DNA of 64,000 nucleotides, taken from the NCBI RefSeq assembly GCF_024679095.1, contig NW_026111788.1, positions 280,994-344,993 of the forward strand. The letters are read 5' to 3'. The first letter of the stretch is position 1. Every line of letters begins with the position of its first letter. Positions 43,640 to 54,534 of the stretch are shown one piece after another. The position numbers were made by a program, and so were the translations under genes. The notes beneath the pieces were generated by a model, which searched no databases, had not been told where the DNA came from, and saw only the letters and a program-made list of their open reading frames with translations. This DNA comes from Eriocheir sinensis. Its lineage: Eukaryota > Arthropoda > Malacostraca > Decapoda > Varunidae.

Positions 43640-44000
43640 TCTCACTCTCTAGAAAGGCGAAGGTTGCGAGGAGACTTGATCGAAGTCTATAAATGGATGA
43701 AGGGCTTCAATAAGATTTTGATAGTAAAAGAGCCAAGTTAGACGCGAAGCAATGGTTTTAAGTTAGACAAATTCAGATTCAACAAAGACATAGGGAAGAA
43801 TTGGTTCACCAATAGAGTGGTAGATGAATGGAACAGGCTTGGGAGCCATGTTGTGGGTGCCACTACCATAGATACATTCAAGAAGAGGTTAGATAAAGCC
43901 ATGGTTGGTGAGGTAAGGTGGGGTTGAGTGTGCAGGAGCTGCCTTGTATAGGCCAACCAGCCTCTTGCAGACTCCTTACGTTCTTATGTTCTTATGTTAT
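43640..44000 (+). mobile_element. CR1-like 3' end fragment
   Basis: The end of an RT (RRRLRGDLIEVYKWMKGFNK, then FNKDIGKNWFTNRVVDEWN) is followed by a short 3' UTR with CTTGTATAGGCCAACCAGCC and a terminal TTCTTATGTTCTTATGTTA repeat, a CR1-style 3' end. A stop lies at 43739-43741. Confidence 0.85.
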
Positions 44001-44084
44001 TGGGCCTAGAAGACATTTTTGGGGTAGGAAGTCGGGAAATATAAGCGGCTGAGTACGACAATCTGGCAACGTTGATTTAAGGGA

Positions 44085-44400
44085 CATTTTCTTAAACATT
44101 TAGACGCCCAAACATACATACTGACATGGTTTTCGTAGGAGTTGTGAGGATTTCCAGTAGTTTCATGACCTTGGTGGTAGTTTGACCCTACATCTGTACC
44201 ATGAACCTAAAAAACACTCATTAGAACCCGATGAATTTCCTTTTTGGCCTCTGGAAATAGGTGATAAGAAAGACGAAAGCTTCTGAGAACTTCTGGTGAT
44301 AGACTGACCCTTCTTCTGTACCACGAAGCTAAAACAACACTCATTAGAACCCGATTGATCTTCTTTTTTGCCTTTGGAAATAGCTGATGTGAGTGAGAGT
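44085..44400 (+). repeat. Dispersed repeat with ~123-bp local duplication
   Basis: The block TTCGTAGGAGTTGTGAGGAT..CTTGGTGGTAGTTTGACCC is followed by ACACTCATTAGAACCCGAT at 44214 and again at 44337. Confidence 0.65.
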
Positions 44401-44723
44401 CGGAAGAGTCTAGTGATACCAACCCGGGACCCTTTGTATAATGTCCTGTCCCGTTGTGGCCAGTCCCTTCCTCTCCTTGGCGGCCGGACAAAGGAGGGCT
44501 GAGTTATGTTATTATTACGTCACTCCTTGCCGGGGCTTCCTATACAGAGGTTGTTTACGGCGCTGAAGCTTCTACCTCTTAAGATTTCTAGGCATTCTCT
44601 CGCTTTCCACGCCCAGCTACAGCGTATGACCACAATCTTCCCCTTTACCTTTCTCGTCCTATATAGAGTTGAGTCCCATACGTGTTACATTATTAAGTGT
44701 TGCTACAGGGCCACTACACATTG

Positions 44724-44990
44724 AGGGCCGCTTTCACAGTCGTTTTGTTTGTTTTGATCGTTACCAATGGCGACGATCGCCGGTTTAGAGTTTCCACTTA
44801 AGACTGGCCGATGGGATAGTGGCGGCTGCGTGGTTAGCCTAGCACCGCACCTTGCCACACACGCTCAACACCTTTCGCTTCCTCTGCAGCCGCCACTACC
44901 CCATAGGCCAGTTTCACGTGGAAAACTATAGCGTCGATCGGCGCCATTGGTAACGATCAAAACAAACAAAACGACTGTGAAAGCGGCCCT
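44724..44990. mobile_element. Foldback MITE 2 (~267 bp)
   Basis: It begins AGGGCCGCTTTCACAGTCG and ends CGACTGTGAAAGCGGCCCT. The two arms pair over more than 100 bp, including TTTTGATCGTTACCAATGGC and CCGCCACTA. It has no coding capacity and lies inside the ~133-bp satellite. It is unrelated in sequence to MITE 1. Confidence 0.85.
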
Positions 44991-45054
44991 AAAGCTCAGG
45001 TCATTCTCAGATGCTTCCACCCTCACGTCAGCTGTTTAGGTCAGTCGGGTTCTA

Positions 45055-45215
45055 ATGGGTGGTGCTTGAGGTTCACGGTACAGAGGAAGGGTCGAACTAC
45101 CACCAGGATCATGAAACTACCTTTGGCAATGCCCCAAAACCTACGAAAGCCTTGTGACATGTGTGCATTTGGGCGCTGATAAGTTGAAGAATATGGCCCT
45201 TAGTCCGACATGAGG
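45055..45215 (-). repeat. Dispersed repeat, reverse copy
   Basis: GGTTCACGGTACAGAGGAAG, AACTACCACCAGGATCATGA and CTACGAAAGCCTTGTGACAT are the reverse complement of blocks at 44100-44210. Confidence 0.7.
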
Positions 45216-45504
45216 CTTTAGTGGTTAATATGACTTCTAATTTAATCACATGACACTTCCACTTGTTGAAATTTCCAGGTATTTTTCTCGTCCAACACAC
45301 GCTGACTTTTAGGCGCGTTATAATAATCAGAGTGTTGTTCTAATGGTGTATATGGATTCCTATAAATACCGTAAGCTAAATATCTGACACGCTCCTACCT
45401 GTTGAAATTTCCAGGTTTTCTCTCGTCCAATTCACATATCAAGGTTGAGTTCTAAAAGTGTTGCATCTACCTGTGTTGCCTTGGCGGATTATACGGCTTC
45501 ATGA

Positions 45505-45895
45505 TTTTTTATTTTTTTTTTTTTTTACGTCGTTGCCTGTTGCGCCGGTAGGCATCTTCCTGGTGGGGCCTGATGGTCGGCCCAAGGCTTCTTCCAGGTG
45601 GGGCCTGATGGTCGGCCCAGCCCGTTCTGGCGCAGGCGAGTGTTTATAGTGGCGCCATCTTGCATTGGCTCATGCTGCCCCCCGGAACTCGTTCTTGATT
45701 CGCTTGGACGGCTTCCTCTAGAGTCCGGGTTGATGGGTGGTCTTCAGGACTGCATGTGGGTAGTTTTAAGCCACTCGGCGGTGACTGAAAAATCCGAGTG
45801 GTAGCGTGGGGATTCGAACCCGCGTCGTCCATCACGCGATGAATGTGAGCCCAGTACGCTACCACCTACGCCACCGCCTACGAAAGATGTTTACC
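45505..45895 (-). mobile_element. tRNA-derived SINE, copy 2
   Basis: On the minus strand the head has an A box TGGCGTAGGTGG (about 45862-45873) and a perfect B box GGTTCGAATCC (45810-45820). The body matches copy 1 (GGCGCCA, CATGCTG, CCACTCGGCGGTGAC), and a T-rich run at 45505-45526 is the poly(A) tail. A ~45-bp GGGGCCTGATGGTCGGCCC segment is duplicated near the tail. Confidence 0.88.
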
Positions 45896-47140
45896 TCACT
45901 GCCCTTTTTCCTTGTTGAGATTTCCAGGTATTTTTCTCGCCCAATTCATATACCAAGGACGACTTCAAGGTATGTAGCATCCACCAGTGTTGCTCTTGTG
46001 GTCTGTACGGCTTCCTTTACACAATTTGTTTACCGCACTGATACCCTCTTTGATGAGATTTCGAAGTATGCTCTCGTCCAGTACACAACGAGGTTGAGGC
46101 CTACGCGTGATATGTTCAGCTGCGTTGCCAGGGTGTCTAGTGTTGTTGTTTTCAAGAGGGGGACAAGGCCAGTGTTTTTTTTTTTAGGTCCTATACAAAA
46201 ATACATCACATTTCATATTTTATCGGCGAGCACAAGGCAACGGCACACGTAGTCTCCCAATAGCTCCACCGTGTCCCCCTGGGGCTTTGGAAAGTGTGAA
46301 TTCAGGTAAAACTTGCAAACGAGAGCGCGAACGAAATGTGTGAAAAAGAACACAACATTTCCAAAGGGGGTCAGCTTACCTTCCGTAGCTCCCCCCCCAC
46401 CCCCAACCCCCCCTACGGACGCCCTTTGTAGCGGTCTATACGGGCTTCTATACACAAGTTGTTTACACTGATTAGATTTCCATGTCTTGTTTAGTCCTGT
46501 TGACCCCAAGAGTCCTACGCGTATTATATCCTTCACCAGTGTTGGCCTAGTGGTCTATACGGGTTCCTATACATAAGATAATTACCTCACAGATCCTTCT
46601 CCCTGATTAGATTTCCATGTTTTGTTTAGTCCTGTCCACCCCAAGAGTCCTACGCCTATTATATCCTCCGTCAGTGTTGCCTTCGTGGTCTATACAGGTT
46701 CCTACACATAAGACATTCTCTGACATCCTTCTCACTGATTACATTTCAATGTTTTGTTTAGTCCTGTTGACCCCAAGAGTCCTACGCATGCTATTTCCTT
46801 CATTTGTGTTGCCTTTGTGGTCTATTCGGGTTCCAATACTTAAGATAATTACCTCACAGATCCTTCTCCCTGATTAGGTTTCCGTGTTTTATCTAGTCCT
46901 GTTCACAGCAAAGGTGAGGCCCGTTGCCTCAGTAGCATTCTCCTTATCTCCTACTCTAAGGTTTCCTACACACAAGTTGCTTACCGCTGAGATCCTTCTA
47001 CCTGTTAGGATTCCCGTGTTATCCTTCGCTTCAATACGCATCAAGGATCTGTTTTGTTCCCAGGGGAGTCCTTTGTACCAATATCTTTCATCGGTGTTGC
47101 CTTTGACGTGTTCTAGTAACATCGTACACGTTAACACTAT

Positions 47141-47153
47141 AGAATTTGCATCC

Positions 47154-47188
<35 letters not shown>

Positions 47189-47227
47189 TTCAACACCATT
47201 ATTTATCTGCCTGGCACACCTGTTTAC

Positions 47228-47305
<78 letters not shown>

Positions 47306-47716
47306 TGGTACACCTGTTATTTTCCTCTCATTCTTTTCTTCCTTTTTTTCCTTTCCTTTTCTTTATCATTTCTCTTAAGAAACTCTGACTCGTGTTTTCT
47401 TTCTCTTTTTTTTTTTTTTTTGCCTTTTTGTTTAAGTTTGCAGATGATTTTTTCTTACTACATGAAGGGTTTTTGTCTATATTTTTTGTGTGTTTGATTA
47501 TTTACACTAAGAGCTTCTCAGGGCAATTAAATATATTCCTCCTCCTCCTCCTCCTCCTCCTCCTCTTCCTACATACATCTTTTCATACGTTCCTTCTTTT
47601 TCTTCTCATTTCTTTTCATTCCATTCACGCATTTTTGTCTATCTTTGTCTTTTCGAGTTTCTTTTTCCATTTTTCTTAAGTCTTTCAATAATCGTTTTCT
47701 TAGAAGTAAATTAGCC

Positions 47717-47804
<88 letters not shown>

Positions 47805-47900
47805 ACTACCTATATAGTTTTCTCTTCTTTCCTTTCCTCATTTTCCTTTTCTTCTTCCTCCTCCTCCTCCTCCTTCTCCTCCTTCTCCTCCTCCTCCTAC
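47141..47900. repeat. Cluster of simple repeats before CR1-C
   Basis: (AC)n 47155-47187 and 47230-47303, T-rich 47330-47520, (CCT)n 47538-47568, (TC)n 47718-47800 and (TCC)-rich 47857-47898. The last abuts the 5' truncation of CR1-C. Confidence 0.92.
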
Positions 47901-47904
47901 CCGT

Positions 47905-50900
47905 AGCATTATTCAGAAGCGTAACCACTTGATAATTCATGCAATTACTGAAAAAACAAACTCCATTTTCATCACAGAAACATGGCTAAATACGCGTGAC
48001 AAGCATCAGTTAAGTGAAGTAGCTATCAATGGTTACAACGCGTTTGCTAAGTGTCGTCTACACAAAAAAGGTGGAGGTGTAATAATATATGCTAGAAGTA
48101 ATTTAGAAGTCATTCAGCTTAACACAACCGAAACAGAGGCTTATGATTCATTGTATGTACAAGCGACGATCAATAATGAAAAGTATGTTCAGGGCGTAAT
48201 TTACCGACCTCCTAAATCAAATGAAGACATTGATGGAAATCTCTACGCAGAGATAAATAAAATTATCAGAAACAGAAATGCAATAATATGCGGCGACTTC
48301 AATAACCCCTCTGTTAACTGGTCTGCACTATCTGCCGACAGGGAAGGAACTAGATTATTAAATTTTACGCAAGATACATTTCTTTATCAAACAGTTACCG
48401 CGCCGACGCGAGGAAATAACATTCTGGATTTAGTCTTCACGACCGACAGCCACCTCATAACCGCCTGTGAGGTCGGCAAGCCATTTGCAAGCTGTGACTA
48501 CAATATAATCAGATGCGTTTTAAATATTGAAACAAAAGCACGAGCAAACTCACTCTTAATACCTAGTTATAGTAAAACAAATTTTATGGACCTAAAAAGA
48601 GAAATGGCTTCAGTAAATTGGAATCATTTGCACAACAACGTCAGCGTTCAAGAAATGTATAATCGTTTTACTGCACAAATCACTGCGAGTGTAAATAAAT
48701 TCATTCCACTCAAGCCACGAAGGACTGATAATCAAAAACCGTTGTGGATGAATAATTACCTACAAAAAATCATCGTCGAAAAAAGAAAACTGTATAAGCA
48801 ATATAAGCTGTCACATAATTCACACGATCATACTAATTACATCAATGTCAAGAGATAGTGCGAAAGGAAAATCAGAAAACAGAAACGCAAAAATGAGATG
48901 AAAATATCACTCGATGCTAAGACAAATCCCAGGTTATTTTTCAGTTACATAAGAAACAAAAAAACTGTTAAAAATAATATCGGCCCACTACTATTAAGTG
49001 GCAATACGATTAGTGATGATAAAGGCATGGCGTCGGTCCTAAATTCAACCTTTAGTAGCGTATTTACAAAAGGGAACATGACATCGATTCCAACCCCGAA
49101 GAAAAATTTTCAAGGCCCTGAAGAACATAAACTTGCATTGACCGAAATTGATATCAGCGAAGTGCGTGCGTACCTGCGGAAAATAGATCCAAATAAATCT
49201 CCGGGCCCCGACAATTTATCTCCTCGCGTGTTGAGAGAATGTAGTCAACAGCTAGAATTACCCATAACATTAATACTCAACAAGTCATTAGCACAGGCCA
49301 GTGTGCCTCTCGAGTGGAAAAAGGCCAATATTACCCCGATCTTTAAAAAAGGAGATAAAAACAAGCCAGTAATTATCGTCCTATCAGCCTTACGTCTGTC
49401 CTAATTAAACTATTCGAAAAATAATCAGGGATAAAATGATCACTTTCCTTGAAACAAATGATTTGATAACTGATAGTCAGCACGGATTTCGTAGTAATCG
49501 GTCTTGCCTTACCAACCTATTAACTTTTTTCAACGATGTTAATACATGTTGGGACGCCCGAAGCCCATATGTCGTAATTTACCTAGCTTTTCAGAAAGCG
49601 TTTGATAAAGTTCCTCACGTTAGGCTTATTTCTAGACTGCGTTCCCACGATATTAACGACCATCTATGTGCGTGGATTCATGATTGGCTCACCAACAGAG
49701 AACAACGTGTAGTTCTTAATGGTGAAGCATCGGATTGGCAACCCGTCACCAGTGGGGTGCCCCAAGGTTCGGTTCTGGGGCCAACACTATTCATAATTTA
49801 CGTGAGACTTAGAAACTGATATCCTATCAAAAGTAGCCAAATTCGCCGACGACACCAAATTAGGAGGTACGGTAATGAACAGTCAAAGTTGCGAGAATAT
49901 TCAATCAGACTTAATAAGACTTGCCGACTGGAGCGAAAAATGGCAAATGAGTTTTAACGTAGATAAATGTAAAGTAATGCACATAGGTGAAAAAAATACT
50001 AACTTTAAATATCAGATTCAAGGACATAAGCTCAGCGAAGTAAAACAGGAAAAAGATCTTGGTGTCATTATCAGTAACACTATTAAAATGAGTGAGCAAT
50101 GTTCTGCAACGAGTAAAAAGACAATATGATGTTAGGGTTAATATCAAGAAACTTTGATTATAAATCACCCGAACTTATGAAGAGAATATATTTAGCATTT
50201 GTAAGACCTTACCTAGAATACGCCGTTCAGTTCTGGTCACCGAACTATATCAAAGATCAAGTTTTGCTATAAAGGATACAGCGACGAGCAACCAAACAAA
50301 TTCCAGCGCTCCGAAACTTGTCTTATGATGAGCGTTTAAAGCGTTTATATATGTTTTCCCTAAAAAAGCGAAGGATAAGAGGGTACTTAACTGAAGTGTT
50401 CAAAATCCTTAATGGATTCGAGAACATTAAACCAGATAGCCTATTTCAGTGAGACACCAACACAATAACACGCAGCAACGGTATGAAGTGAAAGGGAAAC
50501 CGATGTAACACATTGGTGCGCAAAAGTTTTTCAATAATAGAGTCGTCGATCACTGGAATAAACTCCCACCGTCAGTAGTTAGCGCACAGAGTATCAATAG
50601 CTTCAAGTCTTCATTGGATAAGTACTTCAGGGATATAAGATTATACTGACCCTTCTTCGCATCTATTCAGACAGATTGCAGCAAGACGTCAACCTAAATC
50701 CATATTATTCTTCCCCCACAACCTAGATTGCAAGTAGCGTAAGTTAACAATAAAGCAAAGCAACAGTTAATATCCGCATGACAGGTGGAGTGAGGTGTGG
50801 GTGCAGTAAGGTGACAGGTTACTGGTGCTGTGCCTAGTACCGCCGGTAAAACGAGGATCAAGCCTCCACCTGTGCCCCTGAAACTACACCTTACCCATCG

Positions 50901-50990
50901 TGAGTATTAGGGGGGATCCTGAGGCTGCCCTGTGTAGGCCACTCGTCTTCTTCCAGTCTCCTTGTGTTTCTGTGTTCTTATGTTCTTATG
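47905..50990 (+). mobile_element. CR1-C non-LTR retrotransposon, 5'-truncated
   Basis: It starts inside the ORF2 endonuclease, next to a (TCC)n tract. It then has the RT and C-terminal region to about 50650, and a 3' UTR ending in TTCTTATGTTCTTATGTAAT (50972-50991), the same 3' terminus type as at 43980. ORF1 is absent. Confidence 0.88.
47929..50650 (+). pseudogene. CR1-C ORF2
   Basis: The endonuclease is well preserved at 47929-48858 (FITETWLNT, KKGGGVIIYARS, YRPPKSNED, ICGDFNNPSVNW). RT follows with PNKSPGPDNLSPRVL near 49190, KKANITPIFKKGD near 49320, [12 protein letters not shown] near 49590 and [14 protein letters not shown] near 49755. The FADD region has shifted frame near 49845, and the C-terminal RIQRRATKQIPAL is near 50275. 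Breaks are at 48856-48858, near 49370, near 49810 and near 50125, with scattered stops after 50270. Confidence 0.88.
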
Positions 50991-50999
50991 TAATGAAGT

Positions 51000-51295
51000 A
51001 ATTTTCCCCCACAGCTTAGGTTGCCAGTAGTGTAAGTTAAGGGTAGTAATTTCCTCTTATATCTCTCTTTACTGTAAAATTTCCATGTCCCTTTCTTCCT
51101 TAAAGGTACATGGTGTTCTCTTCTAACTGTTTCCTGCCAGCACGTTGCCGGAGGGAGAGGTGAGTGGGGAGGAGCCTTCATCTTTTCTGTCCTGTTCTAC
51201 CACACGTAGATTACTAGTAGTAGCGGTAGTAAACAGACACCCTCGCTATAGACCGATAGGTCTTCTGGTGTCTGTTCTTCCTATGTATTCCCCCT
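51000..51295 (+). repeat. CR1-A-like 3' UTR remnant
   Basis: GTGGGGAGGAGCCTTCATCT, then GACCGATAGGTCTTCTGGTG and TGTTCTTCCTATGTA parallel the 3' UTR of copy A (4255-4375). It is strongly diverged and precedes a short CCT run. Confidence 0.6.
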
Positions 51296-51319
51296 CCTCC
51301 TCCTCCATTCCGTCAGTCC

Positions 51320-51690
51320 TTCAATCTCGGCAAATGTTAAGTCACACAATCAGGGTTCGGTGCACGAGGAATTGGATCTTGGGGTCGTTAGCAGCCATGC
51401 CTCAGGACGTCCAAAGCTCCCTCAGTCTGCCTGCAAAAGCTAACACCGTGCTCCAGTTCCAGCAAGTGTGACCTCACCTGGAATATGCAGTGAAGTTTTG
51501 CCTCTCTAATGCCAGGAAGATCATCGAGTCACATGAGAGAGTGCAGAGAGGCGATACGAAAATGATACGGTCACTGGGGTCACGGCCGTGTCGAGAGCGA
51601 CTCAAGCGACTCACTCTCTTCACGTGGGAAAAGAGACGACTACGAAGGCATTCACAGTGCAGGTCTTCAGCCTCTCAATCCACTGACTAG
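51320..51690 (+). mobile_element. CR1 RT C-terminal fragment
   Basis: HLEYAVKF, ERVQRGDTKMIRSLGSRP and RLKRLTLFTWEKRRLRR match the C-terminal RT region of the CR1-B copy, with stops and shifts. No RT catalytic core is present. Confidence 0.8.
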
Positions 51691-52001
51691 CTTTACGTCA
51701 CACTATAAATCGTCTGCCATGAAAGAAAGCAGGCCTGTAGCTATTCTGTCATCTTCAGTAAAGTGTTGTGAATAATCTATGCCCAAGCCTAGCTGTTGTG
51801 TATTATATTTGAAAGACAGAAGAGAGAAGGGGAGGATTGTGCTGTGTGGCTGCTATCATGACAAGACTAACTAACTAACTATCTATCTATCTATCAATCT
51901 ATCTATCTATCTATCTAGACGAACAGAACAAATGAATACATGGACTGACATTTGAAGAGAGAGAAAGGGGGGAAGGAAGCGAGGGAGAGAGAGGGAGTGC
52001 G

Positions 52002-52060
<59 letters not shown>
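51691..52060. repeat. Spacer with (CTAT)n and (GA)n
   Basis: The CTAA/CTAT repeat at 51868-51918 and (GA)n at 52008-52060 are the only features. Confidence 0.85.
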
Positions 52061-52063
<3 letters not shown>

Positions 52064-52103
52064 GCTGACACCGCCGATAGCTGCCGGAGGAGATCATCGA
52101 TAT
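52061..52103 (-). repeat. Inverted RT scrap at left edge of Gypsy-2
   Basis: Read on the minus strand (IDDLLRQLSAVSAY) it matches 58258-58300 on the plus strand at about 38 of 42 bases. The two flanks of the LTR element are therefore inverted copies. On its other side the match ends in (GA)n. Confidence 0.8.
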
Positions 52104-52507
52104 TGTTGTGCTGGAAGCTTTTCCCGGCGTCCACGGGGCTCTAGAAGGCTCCGGGAAGAGCGAGCAGGGGGGCGGGGAGCAAAGCCTCGTCCGCGCCCCG
52201 CGGGGCGCGGCCAGGCGCCAGGCGGGAAGTGTTGCCAACTCGCACATACTTTTGCTACATGTTCTTGTATGATCTAAAATATACTGTAACATTCTAGACT
52301 ATACTGTTCTGGATATATATAGGAGAAGAGGGCGAGAGGAGTCCAGTCCCAGTCATAGTAAGCTAGTGGTAACTGAAGAGTCAGAGTGAAGTGTATTACT
52401 AAGGAAGGATATTAAACTACAGAAGCTGTGCAAAGTGTTTACATATCTCCCTCCCACTGAGTCTCCTGACGGCAACACGGAACCCAAGTAACACGTCCGG
52501 CATAACA
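52104..52507 (+). repeat. 5' LTR of Gypsy-2
   Basis: 404 bp, TG..CA, with a TATATATAGG box near 52314 and a GC-rich CGCGCCCCGCGGGGCGCG palindrome near 52191. It pairs with 57838-58241. Confidence 0.94.
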
Positions 52508-52525
52508 TTGGCGTCAGGAGTGTAG
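52508..52525 (+). other. Primer-binding site of Gypsy-2
   Basis: TTGGCGTCAGGAGTGTAG lies directly after the LTR CA end. It resembles the Gypsy-1 site (TTGGTGTCAGGTGTGGGG) in position and sequence. Confidence 0.65.
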
Positions 52526-52543
52526 GCATTTGTTTTTTTCGCC

Positions 52544-53953
52544 ATGGGGACTCGTTCCCAAGCTGCCCAGAGGGACGACGTGTTGACTGAACTCTTGGAA
52601 GCTTTGAGACTACAGGGGGAGAAACAAGAAAGAGCACTCCAAGAACTCAAAGAACAACAAGAAAGAGCACAGCAACAACAAGAAGGAACACTCCAAGAAC
52701 TCAAAGAACAACAAGAAAGAGCACAGCAACAACAAGAAGGAACACTCCAAGAACTCAAAGAACAGCTAGAAGATCGCTTCACGGGATTACAGCAACAGCT
52801 ACAAGCAGTACAAGATGGAAGTGAGTCAGTACGAAGAGAAATGACTGATGTGACCACGAAGTTAGGATAACGCCTGATAGAAGTGGAGAAAAAACACACA
52901 AATCTTCAACAAGAGATGGAGGTGGTACGGGAGACGACACACAAATAAATATTAGAAGTGCAGGGAAAGGTGAACCGTACTGAACAGGCAGTTTGTGACG
53001 TAAGTGACAGAGTGAAGGCCCTTGAAGACTGCTTGGCTGGAAACGGACAGCCAGTGCCTGCAGGGGCTAGTTGTACCCGAGATGCTTCTCCTAGGCAAGT
53101 CCGGGGTAGTTTGAGCCCTGTTTCGCCTGAGTTTAACCCCGCAAGAAGCTCCGCCAGCCCCATGAGTCTGCTGGGTTCGCCTGTTAGAAAGAAGCCTCAG
53201 GAGTTTGATGGCAAGGTCTCCTGGGAGGCTTACCGCGCTCAGTTTGAGCTGTTGGCAGCTTGGAACGGATGGGATGACCAAGAGTGCGCGGTGCAGCTGG
53301 CCACTAGCCTGAAAGGGGCGGCGCTGGAGGTCCTTGCTCAGCTCGACAATGCGACAAAGTGCAGCTACAGGGGGCTGGCACAGGCGCTGGAGCAACGATA
53401 TGGGACCAAGCACCAGAACGAGCTCTTCAGAGTTAGGTTCAGAACCCGCAACAGGAGGCGCGGCGAGTCTCTTGAGGAACTCGCTCAGGACCTTGAGAGC
53501 ATGGCGCACAAGGCATACCCAGGTGCCACCCCTGACCTGCTGACGGTTTTGCTGCGTGATCAATTCATCGATGCCCTGGACAGCCCTCAACTGAAGATAC
53601 AAGTGAACCAAGCTAAGCCAACATCAATGCAGGAAGCTTTGGCACGTGCCATGGAGTTTGAGCCCTTTGTTAGGTCTAGCTTGTCAAGTTTCAGGGACGA
53701 CTCGACTTCTGGCTTTAGGGCACGAAAGGGCGCTGTCAGCGACACAGACAGGTTCCAAGGAACGTGCTGGTACTGCGAGAAGGTTGGGCACAAGGAGAAC
53801 GAATGCTATAAGAGGAAGAAGGAATATGAAGGTGGCGCTAAGAAGAAGCCCAGGGAAGGACCCAAGTGCTGGACCTGTGGAGAAAAGGGGCACTGGAAGA
53901 ATGAGTGTCGGAAAAATGTGCCCCCAACGAGGAACCACCACTCGGGAAACTAA
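52544..53953 (+). pseudogene. gag: Gypsy-2 gag with repeat coiled coil and two zinc knuckles
   Basis: ATG at 52544 opens a Gln/Glu-rich coiled coil built of near-perfect repeats (LKEQQERAQQQQEG). The frame has TAA at 52868-52870 and 52946-52948, then is open to 53953. The capsid part includes WEAYRAQFELLA and ATSLKGAALEVLAQL. Two CX2CX4HX4C knuckles end it: CWYCEKVGHKENEC near 53768 and CWTCGEKGHWKNEC near 53869. Pol overlaps from 53905 in the -1 frame, the usual arrangement. Confidence 0.88.
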
Positions 53954-54534
53954 GAAGGACTGGTTCACGGGGGCAACGACCAGTCTGTCCTGTACATGCC
54001 CCGAAGATATCAGTGTGTAGGAGAACCACCATGACAAGCTGCCAAGTGGAGGGCAAGGTTGACGGAGTGTTGTGGCCTGTGGTCGTCGACAAAGGCTCGG
54101 AACGCACATTTGTGCGGCCTGACGTGGTGAGTCATCGTCGGCTTCCTAAGACGTCGCATCGACTGTGCGGAGTCACTGGACACAATGCAGAGCTCAGAGG
54201 CCCAGTGGACGTGAAGTTTGAGCTCGGAGGAAAGGAAGAGTCCCTCTCTGTGTACGTGGCTGACATGGACGACCCCTGCATCCTAGGTATGGATTATCTT
54301 GTCTCCTACAGGTGCGAGCTGGACTTCCGCGCTAAGCAGCTGACTGTAGGAGGAAGGAGGGTGCCACTGACGACTGTGAACAAGGAAGACCTGCCAGTGA
54401 CGGTCAAGCGCACCACCATTATTCCTCCGAGGTCAGAGATGCTGTTATCATGTCAAATTACGGGTGCCCCCCCGGCTAGTCTGTGTGTGGTAGAGAGTGG
54501 AAGTCGATGTCCGGTAGAAAACGGGGTGATGTAG
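53905..54534 (+). pseudogene. Gypsy-2 protease region
   Basis: A retropepsin-like domain is recognisable from VDKGSERTFVRPDVV (near 54086) through ILGMDYLV (near 54280). The active-site triad reads D-K-G where the family has D-T/S-G, so this copy's protease should be inactive. The frame ends in TAG at 54532-54534, while pol homology continues in the next frame. Confidence 0.75.

Larger units (their letters stand above)
44480..47140 (+). repeat. Diverged ~133-bp satellite, interrupted
   Basis: The clearest units lie at 46430-46920 (ACCCCAAGAGTCCTACGC at 46503, 46638 and 46770; TTTGTTTAGTCCTGT; GATCCTTCTCCCTGATTAG). Weaker relatives containing GATTTCCAGGTATTTTTCTC extend left to about 44500. 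The array is broken by MITE 2, a reverse dispersed repeat (45055-45215) and SINE copy 2. Confidence 0.7.
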
